The notes beneath the pieces are model-generated. The model worked only from the letters and a program-made list of their open reading frames with translations, ran no database searches and was not told the origin of the DNA. From NCBI GenBank assembly GCA_963677655.1, contig OY782088.1: a stretch of 64,000 nucleotides of DNA. One strand, written 5' to 3'. The DNA comes from Saccharicrinis sp963677655 (GTDB lineage Bacteria; Bacteroidota; Bacteroidia; Bacteroidales; Marinilabiliaceae). Of the stretch, positions 8,347 through 17,664 are shown one piece after another. The position numbers and the translations under genes are program-made. How positions within the stretch are numbered: position 1 is the first letter of the stretch; every line of letters begins with the position of its first letter.

Positions 8347-9744
8347 TTATAAAGTACGTGGATCTGTAATTACACCTGTAACTGCACAAGCAGCAGCAGT
8401 TAATGGACTAGCTAATAATGTTCTTGCACCCGGACCTTGACGACCTTCAAAGTTACGGTTACTAGTAGATACAGAATATTTACCAGCAGGAACTTTATCA
8501 TCGTTCATTGCTAAACATGCCGAACAACCAGGTTGACGTAATTCAAAACCTGCCTCTTCAAGGATGTCTCTAAGTCCTTCTGCAATAGCCTGGTCTTCTA
8601 CTTGGTGTGAACCAGGAACAATCCATGCAGTTACGCCATCAGCTTTTTTCTTTCCTTTTACTGCATTAGCAAAAGTTCTGATGTCTTCAATACGTCCGTT
8701 TGTACAGCTACCAACAAAAATCCAATCGATTTTTTTACCGATCATAGCTTCACCCGGAGCATATCCCATGTACTCTAATGACTTTAAATAAGTCTTTTGA
8801 GAAGAAGCCTCAATAGTATCTAAAGTTGGAATATTTTGAGAAATACCAACACCCATTCCTGGGTTAGTACCATAAGTAATCATAGGTTCGATGTCAGCTG
8901 CATCAAAGTTGTACACTTTATCAAATTCAGCATCTTCATCAGTATATAACTTTTCCCACTTAGCAACTGCAGCATCCCACTCTTCTCCTTTAGGAGCATA
9001 TTCTCTACCTTTTACGTACTCAATAGTTTTCTCATCAGGAGCAATTAATCCTCCACGAGCACCCATTTCAATACTCATGTTACAAACAGTCATACGACCT
9101 TCCATACTTAAACTACGAATAGCCGAACCCGCAAATTCAACGAAATATCCTGTTCCTCCTCCAGTAGTAAGTTTTGAAATTACATATAATACTAGATCTT
9201 TAGCAGTAACACCTTTTTCAAGTTCGCCATCAATGTTAATTTTCATTGTTTTTGGGCGTGGTTGCATGATACACTGAGTAGAAAGAACCATTTCAACCTC
9301 AGAAGTACCAATACCAAATGCAATACTACCAAAAGCTCCGTGAGTAGAAGTATGGCTATCTCCACAAACAATAGTCATTCCCGGTTGTGTAATACCATTT
9401 TCAGGACCAACAACATGAACAACTCCGTTTTTAGGATGACCAAGTCCAAATAATGATACATTATTATCTTCACAGTTTTTAGTTAAAGTATCTACTTGAA
9501 AACGCGATACTTCATCTGCAATTGGAAGATGTTGGTTAATAGTTGGAATGTTGTGATCAGGTGTGGCAAATGTGTTTTGCGGTCTGAATACTTTGATTCC
9601 ACGAGCTTTTAAACCTGCAAATGCTTGTGGACTGGTCACTTCATGTACTAAGTGACGATCGATATACAATACTGAAGGGCCATCCTCGATGGTCTTCACC
9701 TCGTGCATATCCCAAATCTTGTCAAAAAGCGTTTTCCCTGCCAA
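8347..9744 (-). CDS. leuC: 3-isopropylmalate dehydratase large subunit
   Basis: LeuC is the aconitase-type [4Fe-4S] subunit of isopropylmalate isomerase. The 465-residue protein has all three cluster cysteines: one in VGSCTNGRIEDIR (about residue 348) and two in PGCSACLAMNDD (about 408-411). The active-site segment GDSHTSTHGAFG is near residue 128. Length and motif order match the family. It lies 122 nt downstream of leuA, across a long hairpin, and directly upstream of leuD. It is expected to be shared between the leucine route and a citramalate-based isoleucine route. Confidence 0.96.
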   Translation of the reverse strand: MAGKTLFDKIWDMHEVKTIEDGPSVLYIDRHLVHEVTSPQAFAGLKARGIKVFRPQNTFATPDHNIPTINQHLPIADEVSRFQVDTLTKNCEDNNVSLFGLGHPKNGVVHVVGPENGITQPGMTIVCGDSHTSTHGAFGSIAFGIGTSEVEMVLSTQCIMQPRPKTMKINIDGELEKGVTAKDLVLYVISKLTTGGGTGYFVEFAGSAIRSLSMEGRMTVCNMSIEMGARGGLIAPDEKTIEYVKGREYAPKGEEWDAAVAKWEKLYTDEDAEFDKVYNFDAADIEPMITYGTNPGMGVGISQNIPTLDTIEASSQKTYLKSLEYMGYAPGEAMIGKKIDWIFVGSCTNGRIEDIRTFANAVKGKKKADGVTAWIVPGSHQVEDQAIAEGLRDILEEAGFELRQPGCSACLAMNDDKVPAGKYSVSTSNRNFEGRQGPGARTLLASPLTAAACAVTGVITDPRTL

Positions 9745-9797
9745 TTTTCTAATATTTATAAGTTATTAATTTTTTACTAGTATAAAGTATTATGATA

Positions 9798-9850
9798 AAA
9801 GACAAAAGATGATTAATAATTTAGATGTTAATCTTATTACTTTTGTCTTT
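9798..9850. repeat. Long inverted repeat between leuA and leuC
   Basis: AAAGACAAAAG (9798-9808) is matched perfectly by CTTTTGTCTTT (9840-9850), with GATTAA/TTAATC nested inside. On the minus-strand transcript this gives an extended hairpin 16 nt after the leuA stop, followed by only a short T-rich tract. It may be an RNA-stabilising or processing hairpin, or a leaky terminator within the operon. Confidence 0.55.
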
Positions 9851-9866
9851 ATGCTTTTAACTTCTA

Positions 9867-11360
9867 TTACATTATTTTAGATAAAGCATCTAAATAAGCC
9901 CAAACAGATGCAGTTAGGATGTCAACATTAGCTCCAAAACCATGAACTGTTCTACCTTCTAATGCAAGTTGAACATGAACTTTTCCTATGTCATCAGATC
10001 CTCTTGTTACAGCCTGTACTAAATATTCTTCAAGTACTGCTTCTGTAGGTATCATTTTTCTAATAGCTTTAAATGCTGCATCAACAGGTCCGTCACCAAT
10101 GGCATTTTTCGTCATTATTTTACCATTGAAGTTTAATGTTACTGTGGCAGACGGAATACATGACTTACCACAAATTACCTGAAGGTTATCTAATTTTAAA
10201 ACTCTTTCTTCTTTCTTTTCGTGACCTACTAATACTTCAAGATCTTCATCTGCAATATCTTTTTTAGAGTCAGCAAGAACAAGGAAGTTTTTATAAACCT
10301 GATCTAATTTTTCCTGATCTAATTTGTACCCAAGTACTTCTAATCTATGTTTAAGAGCTGCACGACCACTACGAGCGGTTAGTACAATACTTGATTCTTT
10401 AACACCAACATCAGCTGGATCTATAATTTCGTAAGTTTCACGATTCTTTAATACGCCATCCTGGTGTATACCTGATGAGTGAGCAAAAGCATTACGTCCT
10501 ACAATTGATTTGTTTGCTTGAACAGGCATACGCATCAAAGTAGAAACTAACTTACTTGTTTTTATAATTTGCTTAGCATCAATTCCTGTTACAAAATCAA
10601 GGTCTTTATGAGCTTTAATAGCCATAACAACCTCTTCTAAAGCAGTGTTTCCCGCACGTTCTCCTAAACCATTTAAAGTTACCTCTACCTGACGAGCTCC
10701 GTTTATTACACCTGAAAGAGTGTTCGCAGTTGCCATTCCTAAGTCATTATGACAGTGCGTTGAGATAATCGCTTTATCAATGTTTGGAACATTGTTTACT
10801 AAATAAGCAATTTTCTCACCATATTCAGAAGGTAAACAATATCCTGTTGTATCAGGAATATTAACAACTGTAGCACCTGCAGCAATAACAGCTTCAATTA
10901 CTCTTGCCAAATATTCGTTATCACTTCTACCTGCATCTTCTGCGTAAAATTCAACACTATCTACAAATTGACGAGCATATTTAACAGCAGCAACACCGCG
11001 TTCAATAATTTCATCCGGATTAGAATTTAATTTTTGGTAAATATGATATGGTGATGTTCCAATTCCGGTGTGAATTCTACCTTGTTTAGCAAATTTTAAT
11101 GCATCAGCAGCTACTTCAATATCTTTTTTTACTGCACGAGTTAAAGCACAAATTGTAGGATTTGAAACAGCTTTAGAAATCTCGACGACCGAATTAAAAT
11201 CACCTGGACTTGAGATGGGAAACCCGGCCTCAATAACATCAACACCGAGTTTTTCGAGTTGCTTAGCTACTTCTATTTTTTCAATAGTGTTCAACTGGCA
11301 ACCAGGAACCTGTTCTCCGTCCCTTAACGTGGTGTCAAAAATATAAACTTTATTATCCAT
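9867..11360 (-). CDS. leuA: 2-isopropylmalate synthase
   Basis: LeuA condenses acetyl-CoA with 3-methyl-2-oxobutanoate, the committed step to leucine. The 497-residue protein begins with FDTTLRDGEQVPGCQLN, the TIM-barrel metal and acetyl-CoA site, followed by STHCHNDLGMATAN near residue 200 and NGLGERAGNTALEE near 232. The C-terminal domain (about 385-497) ends in GRTVHGFGANVDILTASVWA, typical of the leucine-feedback regulatory domain. It follows ilvN by 69 nt. The full length and canonical motifs separate it from the second LeuA-family gene three genes downstream. Confidence 0.95.
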   Translation of the reverse strand: MDNKVYIFDTTLRDGEQVPGCQLNTIEKIEVAKQLEKLGVDVIEAGFPISSPGDFNSVVEISKAVSNPTICALTRAVKKDIEVAADALKFAKQGRIHTGIGTSPYHIYQKLNSNPDEIIERGVAAVKYARQFVDSVEFYAEDAGRSDNEYLARVIEAVIAAGATVVNIPDTTGYCLPSEYGEKIAYLVNNVPNIDKAIISTHCHNDLGMATANTLSGVINGARQVEVTLNGLGERAGNTALEEVVMAIKAHKDLDFVTGIDAKQIIKTSKLVSTLMRMPVQANKSIVGRNAFAHSSGIHQDGVLKNRETYEIIDPADVGVKESSIVLTARSGRAALKHRLEVLGYKLDQEKLDQVYKNFLVLADSKKDIADEDLEVLVGHEKKEERVLKLDNLQVICGKSCIPSATVTLNFNGKIMTKNAIGDGPVDAAFKAIRKMIPTEAVLEEYLVQAVTRGSDDIGKVHVQLALEGRTVHGFGANVDILTASVWAYLDALSKIM

Positions 11361-11429
11361 AACTTATTAAATAAATCATTTTTGGATGAAGCCGGGATTG
11401 ACCTCAATCCATGTAATTATATATTTTAA

Positions 11430-11984
11430 TTAAAAAGATTCTATTCCTCTGATTTTAACTTCTGTTCTAAGTTTTTTTAGATATTTTTCCAGAAGTTCAG
11501 TTCTTAGTTTTGTAATGGCGATTCTTCCTGAACGAATAAACTGAAGTACTCCGTATTTATCTAATTTCACAAAAAGTTCCTGAGTTTCTGATTTGTGTCC
11601 AGTTTTCTGAATTACAGTATATTCAGGAGTTACCTCCATGATTTGTGCTCCATATTGACGAACAATTTGCTCAATTTCATTACCATTCAATAAAGCCTCG
11701 GTAGGAACCTTATATAATGCTAATTCCTGATGAATAATTTCATCATTAGTAAAAACAAATACTTTCAGTACGTCAAGCTTTTTTTCAAGCTGTCCAACAA
11801 GTTTTTCAATTATTTCTCTTGTCGAATAAACAACAATTGTGAATTTGTGTATCCCCTCTAACGAAGATTCAGATACATTCAAACTTTCTATATTAATGCT
11901 TCTTCTGGTAAAAGCAGTAGTCACCTGGTTTAAGAGGCCAACATGGTTTTCAGAAAATATGGTTAAGGTGAATTCTTGTTGCAT
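11430..11984 (-). CDS. ilvN: Acetolactate synthase small (regulatory) subunit
   Basis: This 184-residue protein starts with an ACT domain (FTLTIFSENHVGLLNQVTTAFTRR..., quoted in part: FTLTIFSENHVGLLNQV) that binds valine in the family, and continues with a second ACT-like domain (about 85-184; VTPEYTVIQKTGHKSETQEL). It is the regulatory partner of the IlvB catalytic subunit and normally confers valine feedback and stimulates activity. It begins 28 nt after the ilvB stop. The length is close to that of other IlvN/IlvH proteins with the second domain. The identity rests on both sequence and position. Confidence 0.92.
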   Translation of the reverse strand: MQQEFTLTIFSENHVGLLNQVTTAFTRRSINIESLNVSESSLEGIHKFTIVVYSTREIIEKLVGQLEKKLDVLKVFVFTNDEIIHQELALYKVPTEALLNGNEIEQIVRQYGAQIMEVTPEYTVIQKTGHKSETQELFVKLDKYGVLQFIRSGRIAITKLRTELLEKYLKKLRTEVKIRGIESF

Positions 11985-12012
11985 AATTTCAATTTTAATA
12001 ATTAAAAAATTA

Positions 12013-13746
12013 CTATTCTAAGCGGATATCTGATATAGAACATCCAGTTGGTACCATAGGAAATACATTTCCTTCTTTTTCTACCCTTACTTCTAACAAG
12101 AAAGAACTCTTACTCTTAACCATTTGTTCAATAGCTTCATCCAAATTTTCTCTTGACGTTACTAACCTGGATTCAACACCATAACCTTTTGCAATAGTTT
12201 GGAAATCCGGGTTGTCAAGTTCTGTTGAAGCATATCTTCTATCAAAGAACAATTCTTGCCATTGGCGTACCATTCCTAAAAAGTTATTATTTAAAAGAAC
12301 GATTTTTACTGCAGCTTTTGTTTGGAAAATTGTTCCTAATTCCTGAATGGTCATTTGAAAACCACCATCACCTACAAATAAGCATACTTCACGATCCTGC
12401 ATACCTAATTTAGCTCCTAATGCTGCAGGTAATCCGAATCCCATTGTTCCAAGTCCACCTGATGTTACAACACTTCTTGTTTGTTTGAAGTTAAAATATC
12501 TGGATCCCATCATTTGATGTTGACCTACATCCGTAACCATAATGGCATCATCGTCGAATGCATTTGATACTTTACGTACCACTTCACCCATTGTCATACC
12601 TTCTTTTGAAGGCATTATTTCTTCTGAAATAACTTTTTTGTTTTCCAGATCATCACATTCTTTAAATTCATTAAGCCATTCAGGATATGATTTTTCAGAA
12701 ACAACCTCAGTCAATTTTGGAAGAGTTTCTTTAACATCTCCTAAAACTGGTATATCGGCAGGAATAATTTTATTGATTTCAGCAGGATCGATTTCAAGAT
12801 GAATTATTTTGGCCTGTGTGGCATATCTTGAAATATCACCTGTTACCCTGTCGTCAAAACGCATTCCTATTGCAATAAGTACATCGCATTCGTTCGTTTT
12901 TACATTAGGTCCAACATTACCATGCATACCTAACATACCAACATTTAATTCGTAATCAGTAGGCATTGCGGATAAACCTAACAAGGTCCATGCTGCAGGA
13001 ATTCCTGATTTATCTAAGAATGTTTTTAATTCTTTTTCTGCATTTCCTAATATTACACCTTGTCCAACTAATGCAAGAGGTTTTTTTGCAGAATTAATAA
13101 GTGTTGCTGCTTCTACTATGGATTCTTGCTTTGTTAAAGGTGTTGGTGTGTAACTACGAATATGATTAACCTTTTTATATTCAAAATCAAATTGTCCAAC
13201 CTGTGCATCTTTTGCAATGTCAATTACTACAGGACCAGGTCGGCCTGTTGAAGCAATATAAAAAGCTCTGGCAATAGCATCTGGAATTTCTTCAGCATTT
13301 TTTACTAAATAATTCCATTTTGTGATTGGTTGTGTAATACCCACAACATCTATTTCTTGAAAAGCATCTGAACCTAATAATGGTGATGCAACCTGCCCTG
13401 TAATAACAACTAATGGTGTTGAATCAATCATAGCATCAGCTATTCCTGTTACCGTATTAGTTGCTCCCGGGCCAGAAGTTGCGAAACAGACACCCACTTT
13501 ACCAGTTACTCTAGCGTATCCTTGTGCAGCATGAACAGCACCCTGTTCATGGCGTGTGAGAACGTGATGTAATTTATCTTGGTAATCATACAATGCATCA
13601 TACACTGGCATAATTGCACCGCCTGGATACCCGAAGATTAAATCCACTCCCTCACACAATAACGATCGAAGCAAAGCTTCTGAACCGGAAATTCTCTCTT
13701 TTCCTTTCTTGTTCTGTTCCATGAGTATTTGGCTTTGTGGTTCCAT
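12013..13746 (-). CDS. ilvB: Acetolactate synthase large (catalytic) subunit
   Basis: IlvB condenses pyruvate with pyruvate or 2-oxobutanoate, using thiamine diphosphate, to start valine and isoleucine synthesis. The 577-residue protein has the catalytic glutamate in LTRHEQGAVHAAQGYAR (about 62-78). The central FAD-binding domain contains GMLGMHGNVGPN, and the ThDP/Mg2+ motif begins at VGDGGFQMTIQELGTI (near 455), ending in NNN. The first eight residues before the second Met are poorly conserved in character, so translation might begin at 13722. It follows ilvD by 113 nt and is followed closely by ilvN. Confidence 0.95.
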   Translation of the reverse strand: MEPQSQILMEQNKKGKERISGSEALLRSLLCEGVDLIFGYPGGAIMPVYDALYDYQDKLHHVLTRHEQGAVHAAQGYARVTGKVGVCFATSGPGATNTVTGIADAMIDSTPLVVITGQVASPLLGSDAFQEIDVVGITQPITKWNYLVKNAEEIPDAIARAFYIASTGRPGPVVIDIAKDAQVGQFDFEYKKVNHIRSYTPTPLTKQESIVEAATLINSAKKPLALVGQGVILGNAEKELKTFLDKSGIPAAWTLLGLSAMPTDYELNVGMLGMHGNVGPNVKTNECDVLIAIGMRFDDRVTGDISRYATQAKIIHLEIDPAEINKIIPADIPVLGDVKETLPKLTEVVSEKSYPEWLNEFKECDDLENKKVISEEIMPSKEGMTMGEVVRKVSNAFDDDAIMVTDVGQHQMMGSRYFNFKQTRSVVTSGGLGTMGFGLPAALGAKLGMQDREVCLFVGDGGFQMTIQELGTIFQTKAAVKIVLLNNNFLGMVRQWQELFFDRRYASTELDNPDFQTIAKGYGVESRLVTSRENLDEAIEQMVKSKSSFLLEVRVEKEGNVFPMVPTGCSISDIRLE

Positions 13747-13859
13747 ATGTTTTTATTTTACTGAAAACCTAATTTATTAGCATTATCAGATAATATCAAG
13801 AGCAAATCAGTTTAGACTTATCTCTTAAAATAATATTTTACAGATAATACATTTTGCAA

Positions 13860-15686
13860 TTAAATTAATCTTACTGCGCCCTTATCAGCAGAACTTACAA
13901 GGCTTGCATAGGCTTTTAATGCTTTCGATACCATTCTTTCACGAGGTTCTGGTAAAAATGCATTGTCGCCTTTAGCCTCTTCTGCCTTCCTTCTCTCGGC
14001 AAGCTCTTCATCCGAGACCAAAACATTTATTGATCGTTCCGGAATATTTATTTCAATCTCATCTCCAGTTTGTACTAGTCCAATATTACCTCCGGCAGCA
14101 GCTTCAGGTGAGATATGGCCTATTGATAAGCCTGATGTACCTCCTGAAAATCTTCCATCAGTAATTAATGCACATTTTTCGCCAAGATGACGAGATTTAA
14201 TATATGAAGTAGGATATAGCATTTCCTGCATTCCCGGACCACCTTTTGGCCCTTCGTAGGTAATTACAACAACTTCTCCTGCTTCTACTTCTCCAGAAAG
14301 AATACCATCACAAGCAGCATCTTGCGACTGATAAACTCTGGCTTTTCCTTTAAACTTAAATATTGATTCGTCAACACCTGCTGTTTTAACAACACAACCA
14401 TCAAAAGCAATATTTCCCTTAAGAACAGCTAAACCACCATCTTTGTTGTAAGCTTTTTCAACTGATCTGATACATCCTTTTTCTCTATCAAGATCTAGCG
14501 CAGAATACATGGCATTTTGAGAACCCATTGTAAGGTTTCTGATACCTGCAGGAGCACTTGAATAAATCTCTTTTGCTTCATCAGAAACACTACTATTTGT
14601 AACGTCATATTTCTCAATAGCTTCTTTAAGAGATAAGCCATCAGCTCTTTTTACTGTATTGTCAAGTAATCCGGTTCTGTTTAATTCAGCCAAAATACCT
14701 AGAATTCCACCTGCACGGTTCACATCTTCAATATGGTATTGAGAATTAGGTGCCACTTTAGATAAAACAGGAGTGTATCTTGAAATTTCATCAATATCAT
14801 CCATTGTAAAGTTTACACCTGCTTCGTGGGCTATAGCTAAAATGTGAAGAACTGTATTTGTTGATCCTCCCATGGCAACATCTAATGTCATAGCATTCTT
14901 AAATGCGTTAAATGTTGCAATAGAACGAGGTAATACAGAATCATCACCATCTCTGTAATATTTATAAGTGTTTTCTACAATTGTTTTTGCAGCTTTCTCG
15001 AATAATGCTTTTCTGTTTTTATGAGTAGCAACGATAGTTCCATTACCAGGTAATGCTAATCCAATTGCTTCATTTAAACAGTTCATTGAGTTTGCTGTAA
15101 ACATTCCTGAACAAGATCCACAAGTAGGACATGCGTTAGCTTCAACGGCGCTTACTTCTTCATCAGAAACATTATCGTCAGCTGCCATTACCATAGCGTC
15201 AACTAAATCAAGAGCTCTTTCTCCAACTTTTCCAGCCTCCATTGGTCCTCCAGAAACAAAAATTGCAGGTATGTTCAATCGCATTGCAGCCATTAACATT
15301 CCTGGAGTAATTTTGTCACAGTTACTAATGCAAACCATGGCGTCAGCTCTGTGTGCGTTACACATATATTCTACGCTGTCGGCAATTACATCTCTTGAAG
15401 GTAAAGAATACAACATTCCATCATGACCCATTGCAATACCATCATCAATAGCGATAGTATTAAACTCAGCTGCAAAACATCCCTGAGCTTCAATCATTTT
15501 TTTTACTTCCTGACCAATTTCATGTAAATGAACATGTCCCGGAACAAACTGGGTGAAAGAATTTACTATTGCAATCATTGGTTTACCAAACTGTTCTTCT
15601 TTTACACCGTTAGCTCTCCAAAGACTTCTTGCACCGGCCATTCTACGGCCTTCAGTAGTTGTTGCACTTCTTAGTTTATTCTTCAT
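13860..15686 (-). CDS. ilvD: Dihydroxy-acid dehydratase
   Basis: IlvD dehydrates the dihydroxy acids of the valine and isoleucine pathways to the 2-oxo acids, using an Fe-S cluster and Mg2+. The 608-residue protein has the cluster cysteines in CISNCDKITPGMLMAAMR (about residues 119-136) and ACPTCGSCSGMFTANSMNC (about 190-208). DGRFSGGTSGLSIGHISPEA near 510 is the usual substrate-binding segment. It is the first structural gene of the operon; a terminator hairpin and a branched-chain-rich leader peptide lie directly upstream, so its expression should follow amino acid supply. Confidence 0.96.
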   Translation of the reverse strand: MKNKLRSATTTEGRRMAGARSLWRANGVKEEQFGKPMIAIVNSFTQFVPGHVHLHEIGQEVKKMIEAQGCFAAEFNTIAIDDGIAMGHDGMLYSLPSRDVIADSVEYMCNAHRADAMVCISNCDKITPGMLMAAMRLNIPAIFVSGGPMEAGKVGERALDLVDAMVMAADDNVSDEEVSAVEANACPTCGSCSGMFTANSMNCLNEAIGLALPGNGTIVATHKNRKALFEKAAKTIVENTYKYYRDGDDSVLPRSIATFNAFKNAMTLDVAMGGSTNTVLHILAIAHEAGVNFTMDDIDEISRYTPVLSKVAPNSQYHIEDVNRAGGILGILAELNRTGLLDNTVKRADGLSLKEAIEKYDVTNSSVSDEAKEIYSSAPAGIRNLTMGSQNAMYSALDLDREKGCIRSVEKAYNKDGGLAVLKGNIAFDGCVVKTAGVDESIFKFKGKARVYQSQDAACDGILSGEVEAGEVVVITYEGPKGGPGMQEMLYPTSYIKSRHLGEKCALITDGRFSGGTSGLSIGHISPEAAAGGNIGLVQTGDEIEINIPERSINVLVSDEELAERRKAEEAKGDNAFLPEPRERMVSKALKAYASLVSSADKGAVRLI

Positions 15687-15715
15687 TTTTATATTTATAA
15701 TCTTCAGTTACAGAT

Positions 15716-15750
15716 AAAAAAAAGCCTTTCATCACGACTGTGAGAAAGGC
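15716..15750 (-). terminator. Attenuator terminator of the ilv operon
   Basis: On the minus strand GCCTTTCTCAC and GTGATGAAAGGC pair around a short AGTC loop, followed by eight T. It sits 30 nt upstream of the ilvD start codon and about 50 nt after the leader-peptide stop, so it can end transcription before any structural gene is read. Confidence 0.9.
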
Positions 15751-15843
15751 CTATTTTGAAAAAATGTAATATCTTAAATTTTCACATAGCATTCTCACTT
15801 CTACCTGGTAATGACCAAGAGAATAACAGTATTAATGAGAATG
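15735..15843 (-). promoter_or_regulatory. ilv leader: pause, antiterminator and terminator RNA segments
   Basis: Four segments can pair in the classical attenuation order. Segment 1, CATTCTCA (15836-15843), lies in leader codons 7-10. It is perfectly complementary over 8 bases to segment 2, GTGAGAATG (15790-15798). Segment 2 also pairs over 7 bases (GTGAGAA, 15792-15798) with segment 3, TTCTCAC (15740-15746). Segment 3 is the 5' arm of the terminator. A ribosome stalled on the Leu-Ile-Leu-Ile codons would cover segment 1, free segment 2 to hold segment 3, and prevent termination. All pairings were read directly from the sequence; the mechanism is inferred from known amino acid attenuators. 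Confidence 0.85.
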
Positions 15844-15863
15844 AGTGAAAAATTATTTATCAT
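15801..15863 (-). CDS. ilvL: ilv operon leader peptide (branched-chain rich)
   Basis: This 20-codon ORF translates as MINNFSLILINTVILLVITR and ends in TAG. Five Ile, four Leu and two Val make 11 of 20 residues, and three of the four leucines use CTC, an uncommon codon in such AT-rich DNA. It lies between a good Bacteroidota-type promoter and the attenuator terminator ahead of ilvD. It is too short for routine gene finding. The product is not expected to act as a protein; its translation is the sensor for charged Ile-, Leu- and Val-tRNA. The symbol is used by analogy with enterobacterial leader peptides. Confidence 0.87.
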   Translation of the reverse strand: MINNFSLILINTVILLVITR

Positions 15864-15894
15864 TTCGTTTTGCTTTGTTGATTAACAACGGTTA

Positions 15895-15924
15895 CAAATG
15901 TATAGCTTTTTTTTAAAACCCAAA
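15895..15924 (-). promoter_or_regulatory. Promoter of the ilv-leu operon
   Basis: On the minus strand TTTG (15921-15924), an 18-nt spacer and TACATTTG (15895-15902) match the Bacteroidota housekeeping promoter (TTTG, 17-20 nt, TAnnTTTG). The leader peptide ATG follows 31 nt downstream. The same pairing occurs ahead of the his leader. Confidence 0.75.
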
Positions 15925-16138
15925 AAAAAATATGAAAAAAATCATGTATATTTTTTCGTTCCAACTATCAGAATGTCAGTGAAATTGTATTGTTTATTGT
16001 ATATTTTATCGCATTATTCAATAATTCATGCATTAATATACGGTTTCTTTCGGTATTTGATTTGGTAACCTATTTACTGACTGATAATCATATTTGCATA
16101 CTATAACAAAACGTTTGAGATATTGTTTAAACAAAAGC
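15925..16138. other. Intergenic DNA between the ilvD promoter and the ilvC terminator
   Basis: About 210 nt of AT-rich sequence lie upstream of the ilv promoter. I see no convincing ORF, repeat or RNA gene in it. It may hold upstream regulatory sites, but nothing stands out. Confidence 0.5.
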
Positions 16139-16166
16139 AAAGCCCACTTTAAAAAAAGCAGGCTTT
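16139..16166 (-). terminator. Terminator after ilvC
   Basis: On the minus strand AAAGCC...GGCTTT enclose a T-rich loop, followed by GCTTTTGTTT, beginning 22 nt after the ilvC stop. It separates ilvC from the attenuated ilvD operon, so the two are likely to be separate transcription units. Confidence 0.65.
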
Positions 16167-16188
16167 AGGTCTTTCAGTATAATTATAA

Positions 16189-17664
16189 TTAAATAATTGC
16201 TTTCATAGCAGTCATTGCTTCACGCAATTCAGCACCAACGATTTCAATATCGTGGAAACGAATTTCTTCATTAACATCAACTAGCTCTTTGTTACTCACA
16301 CTAGCGTCAATTCCTTCATTAAAGTTTTTACCAATAATGTTAGTTTCAACTGTTTTCATGAAGTCAGTTAATAAAGGTTTACAAGCATGATCAAATAAGT
16401 AACATCCATACTCTGCAGTATCAGAAATTACACGGTTCATTTCGTATAATTTTTTACGAGCAATAGTGTTTGCGATCAATGGAGTTTCGTGTAATGACTC
16501 GTAGTATGCACTTTCTGCTTTAATACCAGCTTCTGTCATTGTTTCAAATGCTAATTCAACACCTGATTTAACAAAAGCAACCATTAATAAAGCGTTGTCG
16601 AAATACTCTTGTTCTGGAATTTCAATATCACCAGCTGGAGTTTTTTCAAATGCAGTTTCTGCAGTTGCAGCTCTCCAACCTAATAGGTTTTTATCGTCAT
16701 TAGCCCAATCTTCCATCATTGTAGAAGAGAATTCTCCACTCATGATGTCATCCATATGCTTTTGGAATAAAGGACGCATGATTTCTTTTAATTCTTCAGT
16801 AATTTTGAAAGCTTCAACTTTTGCTGGATTTGATAAACGATCCATCATGTTTGTGATACCACCAATTTTTAAAGCTTCAGTGATAACTTCCCATCCGTAT
16901 TGAATTAATTTTGAAGCGTATCCTTTGTCGATTCCTTTTTCAACCATTTTGTCGAAGCAAAGAATAGATCCAGTTTGTAATAAACCACAAAGAATTGTTT
17001 GCTCACCCATTAAGTCAGACTTAACTTCAGCAACAAAAGAAGAACGAAGTACACCAGCTCTGTGACCACCAGTTGCAGCAGCATAAGCTTTAGCGATTTC
17101 TAAACCGTCTCCGTTTGGATCGTTTTCAGGGTGAACAGCAATAAGAGTTGGAACACCAAAACCTCTTTTGTACTCTTCGCGAACCTCAGAACCTGGAGAT
17201 TTAGGAGCAACCATTACAACAGTAAGGTCTTCACGAATTTGCATTCCTTCTTCAACGATGTTAAAACCGTGTGAATATGATAAAGTAGCTCCTTTTTTCA
17301 TTAAAGGCATTACTTCAGATACAACATTTGAGTGTTGCTTATCTGGAGTAAGGTTTACTACCATATCTGCAGTAGGAATCATTTCTTCATAAGTACCAAC
17401 AGCAAAATTATTTTCTGTAGCATTTTTCCATGATTGACGTTTTTCAGCAATAGCAGCAGGACGTAGAGTATATGAAACATCTAATCCTGAGTCTCTCATG
17501 TTTAATCCTTGGTTAAGACCTTGTGCTCCACAACCAACGATTACAATTTTTTTACCTTTTAATTTTTCAACTCCGTCAGCAAATTCTGAGTTATCCATGA
17601 ATTCGCAAACTCCTAATTGGTTAAGTTGCTCACGTAACGGTAAAGTGTTAAAATAATTAGCCAT
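16189..17664 (-). CDS. ilvC: Ketol-acid reductoisomerase, long (class II) form
   Basis: IlvC isomerises and reduces acetolactate or acetohydroxybutyrate with NADPH and Mg2+. At 491 residues it is the long, plant/enterobacterial class II type, not the 330-residue class I. The Rossmann motif IVIVGCGAQGLNQGLNM is near residues 40-56. A catalytic-domain segment, SDLMGEQTILCGLLQTG (about 216-232), holds the metal-binding Asp and Glu. The C-terminal half carries the duplicated knotted domain. It lies immediately upstream of the ilvD operon but has its own terminator. A possible minus-strand -7 element, TATGTTTG, is at 17710-17717, without a good partner upstream. Confidence 0.96.
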   Translation of the reverse strand: MANYFNTLPLREQLNQLGVCEFMDNSEFADGVEKLKGKKIVIVGCGAQGLNQGLNMRDSGLDVSYTLRPAAIAEKRQSWKNATENNFAVGTYEEMIPTADMVVNLTPDKQHSNVVSEVMPLMKKGATLSYSHGFNIVEEGMQIREDLTVVMVAPKSPGSEVREEYKRGFGVPTLIAVHPENDPNGDGLEIAKAYAAATGGHRAGVLRSSFVAEVKSDLMGEQTILCGLLQTGSILCFDKMVEKGIDKGYASKLIQYGWEVITEALKIGGITNMMDRLSNPAKVEAFKITEELKEIMRPLFQKHMDDIMSGEFSSTMMEDWANDDKNLLGWRAATAETAFEKTPAGDIEIPEQEYFDNALLMVAFVKSGVELAFETMTEAGIKAESAYYESLHETPLIANTIARKKLYEMNRVISDTAEYGCYLFDHACKPLLTDFMKTVETNIIGKNFNEGIDASVSNKELVDVNEEIRFHDIEIVGAELREAMTAMKAII

